Positions 1-11,430 of a stretch of DNA of 64,000 bases are shown here, one piece after another (position 1 is the stretch's first letter; each line of letters opens with the position of its first letter). Source of the stretch: Argentina anserina (lineage: Eukaryota; Streptophyta; Magnoliopsida; Rosales; Rosaceae); NCBI RefSeq assembly GCF_933775445.1, contig NC_065874.1, positions 5,041,001 through 5,105,000 of the forward strand. Direction: 5' to 3'. The notes below the pieces were generated by a model. It was not told the origin of the DNA. It was given only the letters and a program-made list of their open reading frames with translations, and did not search any database. Made by a program: the position numbers and the translations under genes.

Positions 1-2457
1 AGGTAAACAACACACACAAATCTATCAGCTTTGGAATAATTACTTTGCTTTATCTGATCCTCCCCCATTCGCATTGCTAAAGGATCCCTCTTTATTCGGA
101 TATCAGTCCCCATCATTATGCGATACTCCCGATCCGTTTGATGACTAAACATGTCAATTAGTTGGGTTGTTTCATTTTCACCAGTCTCTTCGAAATGCTT
201 CTGAACAGCTTCTCGAGAAGTGTCTCTCTTCCATGCTTTTACCCATTCTGAATAATATGCAAGGGGACCTATCTTATCCAGTTTCTCTTGTTCAGCTTGA
301 AGCCTACACAATATTTGGAAATTTCATAATCCAACAACTCTTAATACTATCAACATAGGCAGTCCCTACTTGTATAAAAGTTAAGACAGACAAGAAGGAG
401 CATGAGAAAAGCCTTACCTAACTACAACGTAAACCAAGTCATAAATTAATCTGAATGCACTATTGGAATTCCCATGAGATTTCCATACTACAACAAATCC
501 TAAATCAAGAGTTTAGAACTGAAACTAGTCCCTTTCTCTATTGTAATCGGTTTATATTCTTCCAGCAATTTTCCTTCATGATATTAACTAATGACAAGTC
601 AATCATTCATGCTCACCACTTCCTATATCCACACTCTAGACTTACTTCAATAACGTGCATAATCCTTTATGCATGCCTGTTAATATGTGTGCCTAAACCT
701 ATATATTATGCCTCCCATTATGCATCTGTTCACGTCCATTGCAAAACGAAAAAAAGAGACAAAAACCAGTAGAAAATTAGAGTGAAACCAGTCTAATTGG
801 TATCAATTGTACCTTTCTTCCTTGAAAAGATGTCGCCTTGCTCTGTAAAGTGAAGTTTCAGTCAATGTTGGTTGTTCTCCATAAAGCTTTACTTGTCCAG
901 TCTCTGCCATTGCTTTGAGAAAAACCTGAACGAGTTGAAACACATAACTTAGTCATACTTAAAAGACAATCTTCCATCTAACATAAGTTAGTTTATGGAT
1001 GCATCACAAGAAAACTCTAACAGAGAATGAAATTGTACTGATTTTTAGCAATTAAACAGAAGTGCCATTAAAAATTTGTGATAATCTCTATGAACAAACC
1101 CATGTTGGATCTAAAACTGCAGGGAAACATTCTAACAAGCAACAACTGAACTTTTAAGCTAGCGATTTTAAGAATTATACTCAATTGAATAACATCCTAT
1201 TCAAGTTACATCACTTGAGTCTTATAATAGACCCTCATATTTTTTGTTTTGTCCAAGTCCCTAGATTAGTTAGAGTATCTACTCTCTATATTATATATGC
1301 ACTAACCGTTTCAAGGTCAGGTCGCCTCCTTTGCCATCTGGACCACTGTTCCTTGTCTGGCTTTCTCCAGTTCCACCATAATTCGTCACTCGTAAGCGGC
1401 TCTTCTAATGGCTTCTTAGTTTCTGGATCAATAAATGGATGAGGACGTCCAAGTTTCTTGTCTAGTTCATATCCTGTTTCTTCTTCTTTTTCAGGTTCAG
1501 TCTGATAGACCACATAGTCAGATGAGCTATCTTTGGAATCTTCCATTGTGTCCTCCACAACCTCTGGTTCCAGTGCCATTGTCACTAGTTCACTTGATTG
1601 CACACTCGGCTCAGAAGAGTCGTGAACCTCAACTGATGTTTTATTCTTCCTCCTCCTACTTCCAGGACTTCTACCGAAAGATGGAGAGCCAACAGACTTA
1701 CCAGTTGGCTCAGGTGCATTGGCAGCCCTAACACGACTAGCAGTGCCTTCAGGCCAATAATCCTGTCCAGGAATGCTTGCACGAGCACCAGATGCTGGTT
1801 CAAGCTGCCCGGATGTAGAGTCCAAATAACTATAGTAGGGTGCGCGCTCTATAGTCACCTCTTTCGCAACCTCCTTTGGAGATTCATCACCAGACACATC
1901 TTTGGAAGGTTCATCAACCGATGCATCTTTGGCAGATTCATCAACAGACACATCTTTGGAAGATTCATCACTCTTCTCACACTTCATACAAGGAAGTAAA
2001 TGTGCCCTCCTCGGCGATAAACTTAATCCAACTCTAACCGGAAATGATCTGACAAACGATGTCTGTACTATTCACAAAAACAAATTACACATGCTGAAAT
2101 TAGCACAAAGCTAGATTGAAACTAAAGAGGGCAACACTAGCACAAAGCATGTATCATCAACATTCCGACTATATCATTACTTGCTGCATTTCTACACAAA
2201 CATGTTATAAAGGTGAAACTGAAATGATCTGCAAACAATACGAACCTTGAAATTGAAACATGGGTTCCCAGCACCATGGCTCAGAGCAAAGACAGTACCT
2301 TTAAAACCTCTATCTGCCACAAGCACATCAAAACTTCAAAAACTAAAGAAAGAACAGAACAGAACTTGTTTTATGGAATTATCTACATTATTGAATGAAA
2401 CAACAAGATGAAATGGAACAGACCTTGATAGAGCCACGTTGTTGATATAGATGCCAT
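1..2457 (-). CDS. HMR: HEMERA / pTAC12 (partial, 3' end outside window)
   Basis: HEMERA is a plant protein found in plastid nucleoids as a component of the plastid-encoded RNA polymerase complex, and in the nucleus, where it acts in phytochrome signalling. Five exons are readable on the minus strand: 2457-2424, 2298-2246, 2062-1307, 925-813 and 303-44; all junctions are GT-AG and the frame closes, giving 405 residues. The family normally has about 530, so the C-terminus lies to the left. The start at 2457 gives MASISTTWLYQG, the conserved family N-terminus. Other conserved blocks are LEPASGARASIPGQDYWPEG, LGRPHPFID, WWNWRKPDKEQWSRWQRRRP (exon 2), KAMAETGQVKLYGEQPTLTE (exon 3) and EWVKAWKRDTSREAVQKHFE (exon 4). 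No disruption is seen. Residues of exon 2 near 1864-1971 form an acidic 9-residue tandem repeat. Exon 4 and the adjacent intron are duplicated near 10.5 kb. Confidence 0.93.
1864..1971 (-). repeat. 27-bp coding tandem repeat in HEMERA exon 2
   Basis: Four imperfect copies of a 27-bp unit encode an acidic 9-residue motif of the form xDExxKDxS (for example VDESAKDAS, VDEPSKDVS, GDESPKEVA). They lie just downstream of the predicted transit peptide region. Confidence 0.75.
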
Positions 2458-5400
2458 TTGGCTCTACCCCAGCATCAACATCCAGCAAGGATGAGCTTGT
2501 GGAATTTTGAGGATTTATATATGGAGATGGAATTGTTGAGCTGTTTCAGATTCTGGGTAGCTTTGGTTTTGGGGGAAGATGAAGGTTTGGCGTTAAAGTT
2601 TGGAGCTTTTGGGGGTGAGGTAGTGAGTAAACACAAGTCGCATTGAGGGTTTTGGAAATTGGATAAGGGTTTTGGGAACTGGGACATTAATTGGTGTCTT
2701 ATCGGTCATTTCACCAATTGGTTTTACTCTCTTGGGTAAGAGAAAATTACCTTATGTCCAAAAGTTCGGACTTGTGTCTTACCAATTTACCAAATGTTTT
2801 GCACGCAATCATTGTCCACAATTTACCCCGTCCTCTGCTACTCCATGTTCAAGACCATAAGAAAATAGCTAAATTGAAACAACATTTTTAAGGAATAAAC
2901 TTAAAATAAGTACAAAGGTTGTAAACGCTGTCGAATTTGGTTAAAAAAAAACGTAGTGAGAAAATGAGGTTCAACTCATGGTGAGTTATCACTCACCTTA
3001 TGGAACAACATTTCTCACATAACGCCTTGTAATCACTTCACACTCTCGTAAATGAATGTCATTGTACTCTATTGTCTTGTTAGTTAGGCATTTTTTTAAT
3101 ACCTAATCAAACAACTTCGAAATGTGGTCATTACACATCTCTAAGGGGATTAAAATTACGAGATATACATAAAGGTCTTGAATCAAACTTCATTCACCGA
3201 TATCAATTAGTGATAGAGACTACGGAGTGCGTTTGCAAAAAGGTTTTGAACGCTCACTTAGTGACAACTTAATTGTGAATTGATATAGTAAATTATCCCG
3301 CTAGCGTGTTTATTTTGTATTCACATATATTTGCCACAATGTATTGAAAATTTGAGGTTACGCATGAAAAGGATATTAACAAAGACAATGTCTCAAAGAG
3401 GTTAAAAACCATGTGTGGATGAAAAGATACGGGTGTCATCTTTACAGATTATTGAACCGTTTGTTTATACCTATTTTATAGAGGAAGTTATCACTATTTT
3501 AGCGATTAAAGGTTATGCTACTCAAGAACCTGATTTTTAGCGAACTTAAGTTTTAAGTTCTTATGCAGTCTTTTCCTCAAAATCAAAGTAAGATTGATCA
3601 TATTTAGAATAACACTACATGATTAAGTCGATCATTGCTCAAAGCCACATTTAGAATACATGTCAAAGCATTGATATGCTAAGATTATTGAAACTCTCAT
3701 GATTAAGTAAGAATCATAGGGATGTGCAGATATTCAACAAAGTCTGTCATATTACATGTCACTTTCAAAATGTGAAGGCTATAGAGGGGAGGTAGATCTG
3801 CCTTTAGTAGAGGTGGATCAACCTTCAGGGGTGATAGATCTCTCCGGTGTGAAAATGATAGCATGGAAGGGCAGTACGGGAGGAAGCGCCGTAGAGGAGG
3901 AGACAATCAGAGGTCGTAAAATCGCTGATATAGTTTTAGTTAAAATATATGATTATTAAATATAAAATAAAGTGTTTGAGTCACTCATTTAGTTCTGTCA
4001 AGGTTAGGAGATATGACAACAGTGGTTCTCTCATCTACCCGTCTTCTTTTTAACATCTTTTAAACTTACGAACAAGTTGAAGAAAATCTTCATCTACGGC
4101 TGATTCCAACCGTCATTGTTCAAAAAGATCAAGCCCATAAATCTTTTTAAGTCAGACTAACTTGTAAACCAAAAGTCTTTTAAAAAGCTCATAGATCAAG
4201 CCCATAAAGATTTTAAATGTGTTGTCTATTTTAAAAAACTTTACACACATTGTTGGCCATTTATCCATATATTGTAAAAAAAATACACTTTTAAAAACTT
4301 TATTTAAAAAAAACTTTTTAAAACTGAACACTAATCTCTAGATTTCTGGTCTGCATCTTATGTTTTATAAATAGGTCATGCTTGAGCCTAACTTTCAATC
4401 ACTTTTAATTTCTTATTGAGAAATTGAATAGATGACAATCTTTTACAAACGAATATGTCTTTAGTAGTTGTTTTGTATTAAAAAAATTATTTTATTTTAT
4501 CCTAGGAGTACTTAGTTGACATAACTTATGTATGAATGCTGACTTATAAGCTAGTATTCTTAGCATTTGGTTGGTATCTAAACAAGTTGTGGTGAGAGTA
4601 ATTTGAATTTTAAAGCATCAAACATGTTAACTACGTTCTCATTGAACTATATATAATTCTCTATCTATGTCTTCATAAAAAAATTGTAGAATCTTTCTAT
4701 TGGTCCATATTATGCAAACATCGGACAAGGTATCATCCTTTATCAATGTATCTAATAAATTATGTAATAAAAGTTATAGGCTAAGACTAACTTCTAAATT
4801 ATTCGGATATCATAATATATATGATGCCGAATGAGTTTCTAAAGGTATTACTCTCTCTCTCTCTGACCAGATTGAAGATGATAAATTTCCTAAGGTCTTG
4901 GCTTAAATTAGGATTTAAGAACAAGTAATTGTTGTTTTTGATTCGACTAAAGTCTGGCTCAAATCCTCCAATTGAAGTACACATTTGGTACTTCAATTGA
5001 ACAAATAATTTATGGTATAATGATGAATAATTTTGATGGGTTTTTGTGAGAATTCGTTTTCGGGTTATGTGTTCGAGATTGATCCCAAATCGTCATGTGA
5101 ATCATGCCTATTTAATTAAATCTCTTGCTTAATAATCTTTACATTGATGGGTTGTTGTGTACACGGAAAGATAAGGTTTGATCTATGGGTGAGCATGATT
5201 AAGAAAATTGGATGTAGAGTGAAGATCTTTCAGTTCCGTAATCTTAATTACGTAAGCCCCTTGAGTTGATCAATTGATGACAGTAGTTCTTTGATTGTAG
5301 TCCCATTCATTGCTAGTGATGAGTATGTGGCGATTAGTGTACATAGTAATTGGTTGTCGATTTGTAGGAACATACTTATTAGTTATTTCAGAAATTTTGT

Positions 5401-6420
5401 GTTAGATACGCTTGACCGCTTGCGTTTATTCTTAATTTGTAGTGAGTAGGAGATTGAAAGAGTTACAATCTTTTTTCCTCAATTATGTGTTTCAATTTTT
5501 GCTGATATGGTACTTTGTTGAAGTAGATAAAGTTGTTTTAGTTTGCACTAGCTAGTTGAATTGTCTGGCCAAACTCCAAAGGTGAATAATTAAACTCAAT
5601 CTTATGCTTTAGCAAAGATGCCCTATTGTGTTACAGTGTGTTTGTTTATTCTATCTTGATAACACAAGAATGCATATTTCTTAGACTCCAACAGATCATA
5701 TACAAGAGTGCGTACATATGATTATAGAGTACGTACATATGTATATATGTTTTAAAAAGAAGAAAACTCAATACTTACCAGTGTTGATTGCTGAGTTGTT
5801 TGAATTTGAATCGATGGAATATGAAATCCACATTCCCTGACCGTCTAGTGTACGTGGGTTCTAGGAATCTTTCACTGAAGAAAATTGAAAACGAAGAACA
5901 ATAATGATGAAAGACCTTATTCAAGAAACCAGTCGATCTGAGTAACTGGACACCAAATTATGATAATAAAAGCTTCCTCTATAATCGAACTGATAACATG
6001 ACAATCAGTTCTTAAAAATAAATTTGACTTTATCCTTCATTTTTGTAAAGATCTGTGATGAAGAGTTGGATAAAGAAGAGGGAGCTTGGGAGTTTCAGAC
6101 GACTGAAGAAGAAGAAGAAGAAGAAGAGTAAGAAGATTTGGTTTTGGTATTGGCTGATGGTTGGAAATTTCACAGTTTTTGTAGATATAAATTTATGATT
6201 AATCATATTAGGGTTGAGTAGTAGGGGTTAACGAATGTTAACATGTATTAACGGGGGTTAGTAGGCGTTAAGGGAGGTATTAGGTTGATTAGGCAGAGAT
6301 TACCAAGTGTCAACAATTAAATGGGAGACAGAGAAGGGAATAGAAAAAAAAGGAATAGAAGATCAGCTGCCCCAAATTACTCTCATTTTCCTTCAGCTGC
6401 CATCTACATCTCACCCTTAA
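2458..6420. other. AT-rich intergenic region
   Basis: No coding signal could be supported on either strand: the open frames are short and lack recognisable motifs. It should contain the HEMERA promoter next to 2457. A GAA/AGA trinucleotide run sits at about 6101-6130. Nothing else stands out. Confidence 0.6.
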
Positions 6421-6655
<235 letters not shown>

Positions 6656-6657
6656 TA

Positions 6658-7876
6658 ACACTCGACGAGGAAGTCCGAGTTGGAGTGAGCATTGTCTCAG
6701 AATTCAGAGAGGTTGAGCAGCCCGGTCCCTTTCCTCGTGGCGAAGAGGATCTCATCCTGGAACACCAAGTCACCGTCGTTCAGTAGGCAGTGCACCATCA
6801 TTAGAGTCTTGAGCGCCACGATCAGGGCCAGCCCTGGGGCAAGGCGAAGAAGGCTTGCGCCTGGGGTCTCCAAAAATAAGGGCCTCCAATTTCGAAGGGA
6901 CAAAGATTGGCTCAAATCTCACAAGCTATGACCGGATTGTGTAGAGCTCATCGGTGGGGAGAGTATGACGGTGGTGGCAATCCCTGACGTGGCCGGATTG
7001 CAGCGGCGCGGCCAGTCAAACGTCGCAGTATCTGGGTTTCTCTGTTTCAAACAAAGAGAGAGACGCGTGATGGAGAAGAAGAAAGAAAATAGAGAAAGAA
7101 AAGAAATAGAAAATGAGAGAGAGGTTTGTATGTGGGAGAGCCGACCCTAGGCTCTCCTTTTACTTTAAATTAAACGGCGGAGATCAAATGATGGAGATCA
7201 AGGACTAAGATTTAAAAATGTAAAAAGTGTAATATCAATGTGACTTAAGTAATCGTAAATTTTGTATATACGTAGAAAAATAACCGAACGTCGGAAAAAT
7301 ATTCCGCAAATACTCTCACGCTTACGACGACACGTAGTTTAACACAAAAATAATGAATAAAAAATTTGACATCTCGAAAAAATGTCGGTTAATGTGACAA
7401 CAATGCCAAAAAGAAAAAAAAATTACAGGGGCTCACACTCTACCCCCTTAAAGAAATTTCGTTCTCGAAATTAACTGAGTGTCAGAAGAAGTGCATATAT
7501 GCCTCCCGCATAAGTGGCCTCATTAGGGCTATACCGTCTCCAGTGCACATTCACCACGGGCACCTCGAGATTCCATAGTTTCAAATCTAGGGCTAAAAAG
7601 ACAAATAAGAGGACTGCAGCTTAGACGCCTCCAATTATTTTTTGCCTTAAGGTATTTTTGACACAGGACCGGCCCTGGCCACGATCTAGTCGCGAGTCTT
7701 CCCCACGGGAGTATGGCGTCATTTGGAGGATCTAGCACCGGCGAGCTCGTCGTCGTGGCTTGTGGCCTTGACGATGGCGACCTCAAAGTCTGGCACCATG
7801 TTGCTGGCTTCGCGATTATGATGCTCGTCTGGTCCTTGATGCCTCTGATTGCCTTTCGGATCATGCTCGACACCAT
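6658..7876 (-). pseudogene. ANTH-domain (AP180/CALM clathrin-assembly-like) pseudogene, split by a retroelement
   Basis: ANTH proteins bind phosphoinositides and clathrin at the plasma membrane. Two pieces of the N-terminal ANTH domain read on the minus strand. The upstream piece (about 7876-7670) shows RKAIRGIKDQTSIIIAK, then in another frame FEVAIVKATSHDDELA, then VGKTRD followed by a stop and IVA, where the family has a Trp before IVALK. The downstream piece (about 6860-6665) continues with [40 protein letters not shown] and, after an in-frame stop, [12 protein letters not shown]. About 0.8 kb of retroelement and unidentified sequence lies between them. Frameshifts, stops and the insertion show that the copy is dead. 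The rest of the gene is missing; a microsatellite abuts its 3' side. The family call is confident; the member is not identified. Confidence 0.7.
6935..7640 (-). mobile_element. 3' end of a Ty3/gypsy chromovirus (integrase C-terminus, PPT, truncated LTR)
   Basis: In minus orientation the segment shows a degraded chromodomain-like reading (VPVVNVHWRRYSPNEATY, about 7600-7520). A polypurine tract (TTTAAGGGGGTAGAG, about 7452-7438) is followed directly by an LTR start TGTGAGCCCCTG at 7437. The LTR then resembles the one starting at 17304, including the shared CCCTAGGCTCTCCC-like block, and loses similarity near 6935. Only the element's 3' end is present, and it lies inside the ANTH pseudogene. 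The left boundary is approximate. Confidence 0.65.
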
Positions 7877-7907
7877 CTCCGCCGCTGATACAGCTCGCCG
7901 AACAATA

Positions 7908-8312
7908 ATTGAGGCTAGCGATTGTTGCTTTAGTTGAGGTTGCTACCCCATATGGTATTGAAAACTTTGAGTTGTATTGAGACCATTGTGGCAGGGTACC
8001 AGGGCTCATAGCGGTAAGGGTTTGGCTGCGTTCTTGAAGACAATTGGTTTTCTTATTCCTCTTATGGATGAAGTGTATGTGCGTTACTATACAAAGGAAG
8101 TGATTGTTATTTTGATTTGAAAGTTTAAGTCTCCTGATGAAGAAATGAAGAAAATTGTGCTTAAAGTGGTGAAACAATGTGTTAACACATATGGTGTAGA
8201 GCGTGGTTATATAAGAGAGCATGTTCTTCCTGATTCTTCAGAAACTTTTGGATTAGAAGGATGGTCTTGGATAGAATTGTAGAGAATTAAAGGCAGCTAG
8301 TGGTAATTACCA
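7908..8312 (+). pseudogene. SF3B1 (splicing factor 3b subunit 1) HEAT-repeat fragment
   Basis: SF3B1 is the HEAT-repeat scaffold of the U2 snRNP SF3b complex. This intronless fragment reads [19 protein letters not shown], shifts frame, then [31 protein letters not shown], an in-frame TGA where the family has Arg, [22 protein letters not shown] residues, and finally a degraded [14 protein letters not shown]. That covers roughly 120 residues of a protein of about 1,270. Frameshift, stop and isolation make it a pseudogene; absence of introns would fit a retrocopy, but the fragment is too short to decide. It is head-to-head with the ANTH fragment, with only about 30 bp between. Confidence 0.8.
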
Positions 8313-8635
8313 TGTCCTATTCATTTGTGCTTTGGTTCTTGTTTGTAAATTGGTATATATTTGTATCGATATATGAAGTAATAAGAATATGAAGGCTGGC
8401 TTGATATTACAAGGGTATAAGAACATATTTTTTCAACTGCTTACTTAGTTTTTTATTGTTAGTAAAGCATTTATAGGTGTTAATAATCGAATTAAATCGA
8501 ATTACTAGGTGTTAGTAATCAAATTAAATCGAATTATTAGGTGTGAGTAATTTGTGATTGGATGTTACTGGGTGTCAGTAATTTTTTGTAAAGAGATTTT
8601 AACATGATTACTGAGTGTCAGTAATGTGTTATAAA

Positions 8636-8644
8636 AAGATTTTA
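8636..8644. repeat. left 9-bp target-site duplication of the MULE-like element
   Basis: AAGATTTTA directly precedes the left terminal inverted repeat; the same 9-mer follows the right one at 9731-9739. Confidence 0.9.
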
Positions 8645-9730
8645 GGCATAAATGCCGATTTACACCCCAAACTTGGCTGAAATTGTTAATTTGCTCCTCG
8701 AACTTGCATTTGAGTCAATTTACCTCCTAAACTTGGTAAAAATTGCCGATTTACACCCCGAACTTGTATTTGAGTCAATTTACCTCTTAAACTTGGTAAA
8801 AATTGCCGATTTGCACCTCATCCGTTAAATTTAACTGTTTCTATCCAATTTTGCGTCACATGTCATGCATTTAAGGGGTAATATTGTAATTATATATTTA
8901 TTCATATTGAATAATTAAATAAATTAATAAAATTACTTAAGAGGAACACTTGCTACAATGTTTGTTTTTTCGAAACATGTTATTGATTTATATATTTATT
9001 ATTTTATGTGATATGGTATGTTAAAAGATATTAGAAAAAATATAAATAAATAAATACATTGAAAATTAAAAATAAATGTGTGTTCCGAGAGAATTACTAT
9101 TCTACCATTGTGTGTATCTTAGCCTTATTAGGTTTCCTGTTAGAGATAGATTCACATCTCTGTAATAGATTAGGACTCCGAATCCTACAGGATTGTGGTT
9201 ATGTAATGCCTATATATTGGCCTCATTATCAATCAATAAACGGTTACGTTCTGTTCTATTACGTCGTTATTATTCTCGTTTTGTTCATCCTCCAACAATG
9301 TGTACATATAAAAATATATTTATACACAACACACTATATTTGAATGGGTGGGTATATTGAATATATAATTCAAAGTAGGGTTAAGTAGGTAGAAAAAAAG
9401 ATGTAAATAAATAATTTGATTAACAAAATAATCCTCATTTTAAAGAATATTTTTATTTGTTTTTAAGAAAAATATAAATAGAAAATGATAACATTACCCC
9501 TCATGTGCATGACATGTGACGCAAAATTGGATAAAAACAGTTAAATTTAACGGATGTGGTGCAAATCGGCAATTTTTACCAAGTTTAGGAGGTAAATTGA
9601 CTCAAATACAAGTTCGGGGTGTAAATCGGCAATTTTTACCAAGTTTAAGAGGTAAATTGACTCAAATGCAAGTTCAGGGTGCAAATTGACAATTTCAGCC
9701 AAGTTTGGGGTGCAAATCGGCATTTATGCC
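8645..9730. mobile_element. non-autonomous Mutator-like (MULE) DNA transposon
   Basis: A 1,086-bp element with terminal inverted repeats of about 250 bp (8645-8895 and 9480-9730) beginning GGCATAAATGCC and ending GGCATTTATGCC. It is flanked by a perfect 9-bp target-site duplication (AAGATTTTA). Long TIRs with a 9-bp TSD are the hallmark of Mutator-like elements. Each TIR contains two copies of a unit of about 60 bp (around AACTTGGTAAAAATTGCCGA). There is no transposase frame, so it is non-autonomous. Its AT-rich centre carries a nested solo LTR (9081-9297). Confidence 0.88.
9081..9297 (+). mobile_element. solo LTR (217 bp) nested in the MULE
   Basis: The sequence starts TGTTCCGAGAG and ends CTCCAACA (TG...CA), with the 5-bp target-site duplication ATGTG at 9076-9080 and 9298-9302. 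A short AT-rich promoter-like stretch (CCTATATATTGG) and AATAAA (in AATCAATAAACGG) fit an LTR. Small size suggests a Ty1/copia or TRIM family. The 94-residue open frame across it is not a gene. Confidence 0.85.
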
Positions 9731-9805
9731 AAGATTTTAATATGATTATTGAGTGTTAGTAATTTGATATTGAGGGTTACTAGGTGTCAGTAATTTTTCC
9801 AGTGA

Positions 9806-10520
9806 TCGGTAACTAAAGTCTGGCAAGGTTCCGGTAAAGTGATATCTCTCATCAAATTTCTCTCTCTATAGGTGTTCAGATATATGAGCGTAAAATAATC
9901 TTAAAACTATGGTTTTTGTACTAATTGGGCAAATGCTAATATACCTTGTGTTAAAATGGTCACATTTTGAATTTTGTCATTCAAATAGACAATGAAGGGG
10001 GAAAATTTGTATGAAATGGTCAGTTTTCTATTAAAATTTGGGTATATGATGCTAAATGAGTTTTTTAAAAGGAAATTGGAACTATATAGTTGCTCTTGAG
10101 ATATAAAACGCCTCTTGCCCAAATATTATTGCATATGCAATTACAGTACTTACATAAGCTCACTTGATACAAAGTATATACTTGATTTTTATGCTTATTT
10201 CTTACGTATGTTTTGGCTTTACCTCTTTCCTCACTAGATGTTGCAGACATATGATTATGTGCTTATCTCTTTGTTGATCAGCTTAAATAATATTTCAAGC
10301 CTCATTTATACCATATGGTTTTGTTCTTACTTTATTTCTATATTGATCACGGCTTAAACGATATTTTAATTTCCATTTATACAAATATAATAATACTTTA
10401 GATGCTCAGCATGCTATCTTGGAGCATTGACGGTTTTATGTTATTCACATGTTAATTATGCTTATAAATCACTATTCAGCAATTACTTCATTTCATCCAG
10501 CCATCACTTGAAAAACATGG
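9806..10520. other. AT-rich intergenic stretch
   Basis: No gene, repeat or RNA signal could be supported here. Confidence 0.5.
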
Positions 10521-11346
10521 TTCACCCCATCATTATGCAATATTCCCGATCTGTTTGATGATTAAACATATCAATTAGTTGGGTGGTTTCATTTTCATCC
10601 GTCTCTTCAAAATGCGTTGAACAGCTTCTCGAGAAGTGTCTCTCTTCCATTCTAATATCCATAATAATGAATAATATGCTAGCGGGCCTATCTTTTCCAG
10701 TTTCTCTTGTTCAGCTTGAAGCCTGCAAAAAAGTTTGTAATTTCACCTTATTTTGTTATTAACACACCCCATTCACATACAATCATGTAAGAAAAGGTGT
10801 GTTAATAGCACCACCCATTTCATAATCCAACAACTTTAGATTATGAATTATCAAGTTACATGTAAATCAATACTTGCATAAGAGCTAAGAAATACACAAG
10901 CAAAAGCCTAACCTAACTACAACATAAACTAAGACACAAACCAATCTAAATGCAGTATGCAACGAGACTTCCATATTACGGCAAATGAGTCGAATCCAAA
11001 ATCAAGAGTTCTGACCTGCAACCAGTCTTTTCCTCTCTTATAACTCTCCTTATTACTACTGACAAATCAATAATCCGTGCTCACTACTTTCTAATTTCTA
11101 TATCCACTTCCAGATTTACTTCAATGGCATGCACAATCCCAAGTCTACATATGCATGCCTGTTTCTGCGTACCACACATGATGAAATCAATCATCACATC
11201 TTTTGTATCCTTCTCATTCTCCCATGGTTTTCTAAACCTACATCTATGTTTCCCTATATGTATCTGCCTATGTTCATTCCAATTGCAAAAGTAAGAAAGA
11301 GACAATTAACTACATATGAGCTCTAAGTAACTACACATGCCAATTG
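10521..11346 (-). pseudogene. duplicated HEMERA exon 4 plus intron fragment
   Basis: The block repeats, in the same orientation, the sequence at about 104-805: exon 4 of HEMERA (copy at about 10528-10725) and most of the following intron. The exon copy keeps recognisable words such as the segment encoding SREAV and QAEQEKLEKIG, but it has an indel near 10615 (AATGCGTTGAAC against AATGCTTCTGAAC in the parent) and other changes that break the frame. The intron copy carries an extra hairpin-forming insert of about 75 bp at 10750-10835. The copy ends close to where exon 3 would start. It has no start codon and no other exons, so it is a non-functional duplicate. Confidence 0.85.
10758..10822. mobile_element. 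miniature foldback insert in the duplicated intron
   Basis: TATTAACACACC and its reverse complement GGTGTGTTAATA flank a loop of roughly 35 bp. The sequence is absent from the parental HEMERA intron, so it is a small inverted-repeat insertion of MITE type. Boundaries are approximate. Confidence 0.5.
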
Positions 11347-11430
11347 TATATGCCGATTTCCAATATAAGCCCATCTAGCATCATGTGAATGACACCAGTA
11401 TGAGTCGATCCAGACCTAGAGTAAAACTCT

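Larger units (their letters stand above)
8475..9805. repeat. degenerate repeat cluster, motif TAGGTGTCAGTAAT
   Basis: At least seven imperfect copies of TASTRGGTGTYAGTAAT-like sequence, separated by AT-rich spacers, occur at about 8475-8625 and resume at about 9745-9800. The MULE-like element 8645-9730 has split the cluster. No coding potential. Confidence 0.65.

Noticed and set aside
1185..1803. Open frames overlapping HEMERA exon 2 on both strands
   Set aside because: They are shadows of the real exon, whose frame is fixed by conserved HEMERA motifs and splice sites.
7713..8222. Open frames on both strands near 7.7-8.2 kb
   Set aside because: They span the junction of the ANTH and SF3B1 pseudogene scraps in mixed frames and do not form a gene.
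9059..9343. Plus-strand frame of 94 residues
   Set aside because: It lies across the 217-bp solo LTR inside the MULE; composition and context are non-coding.
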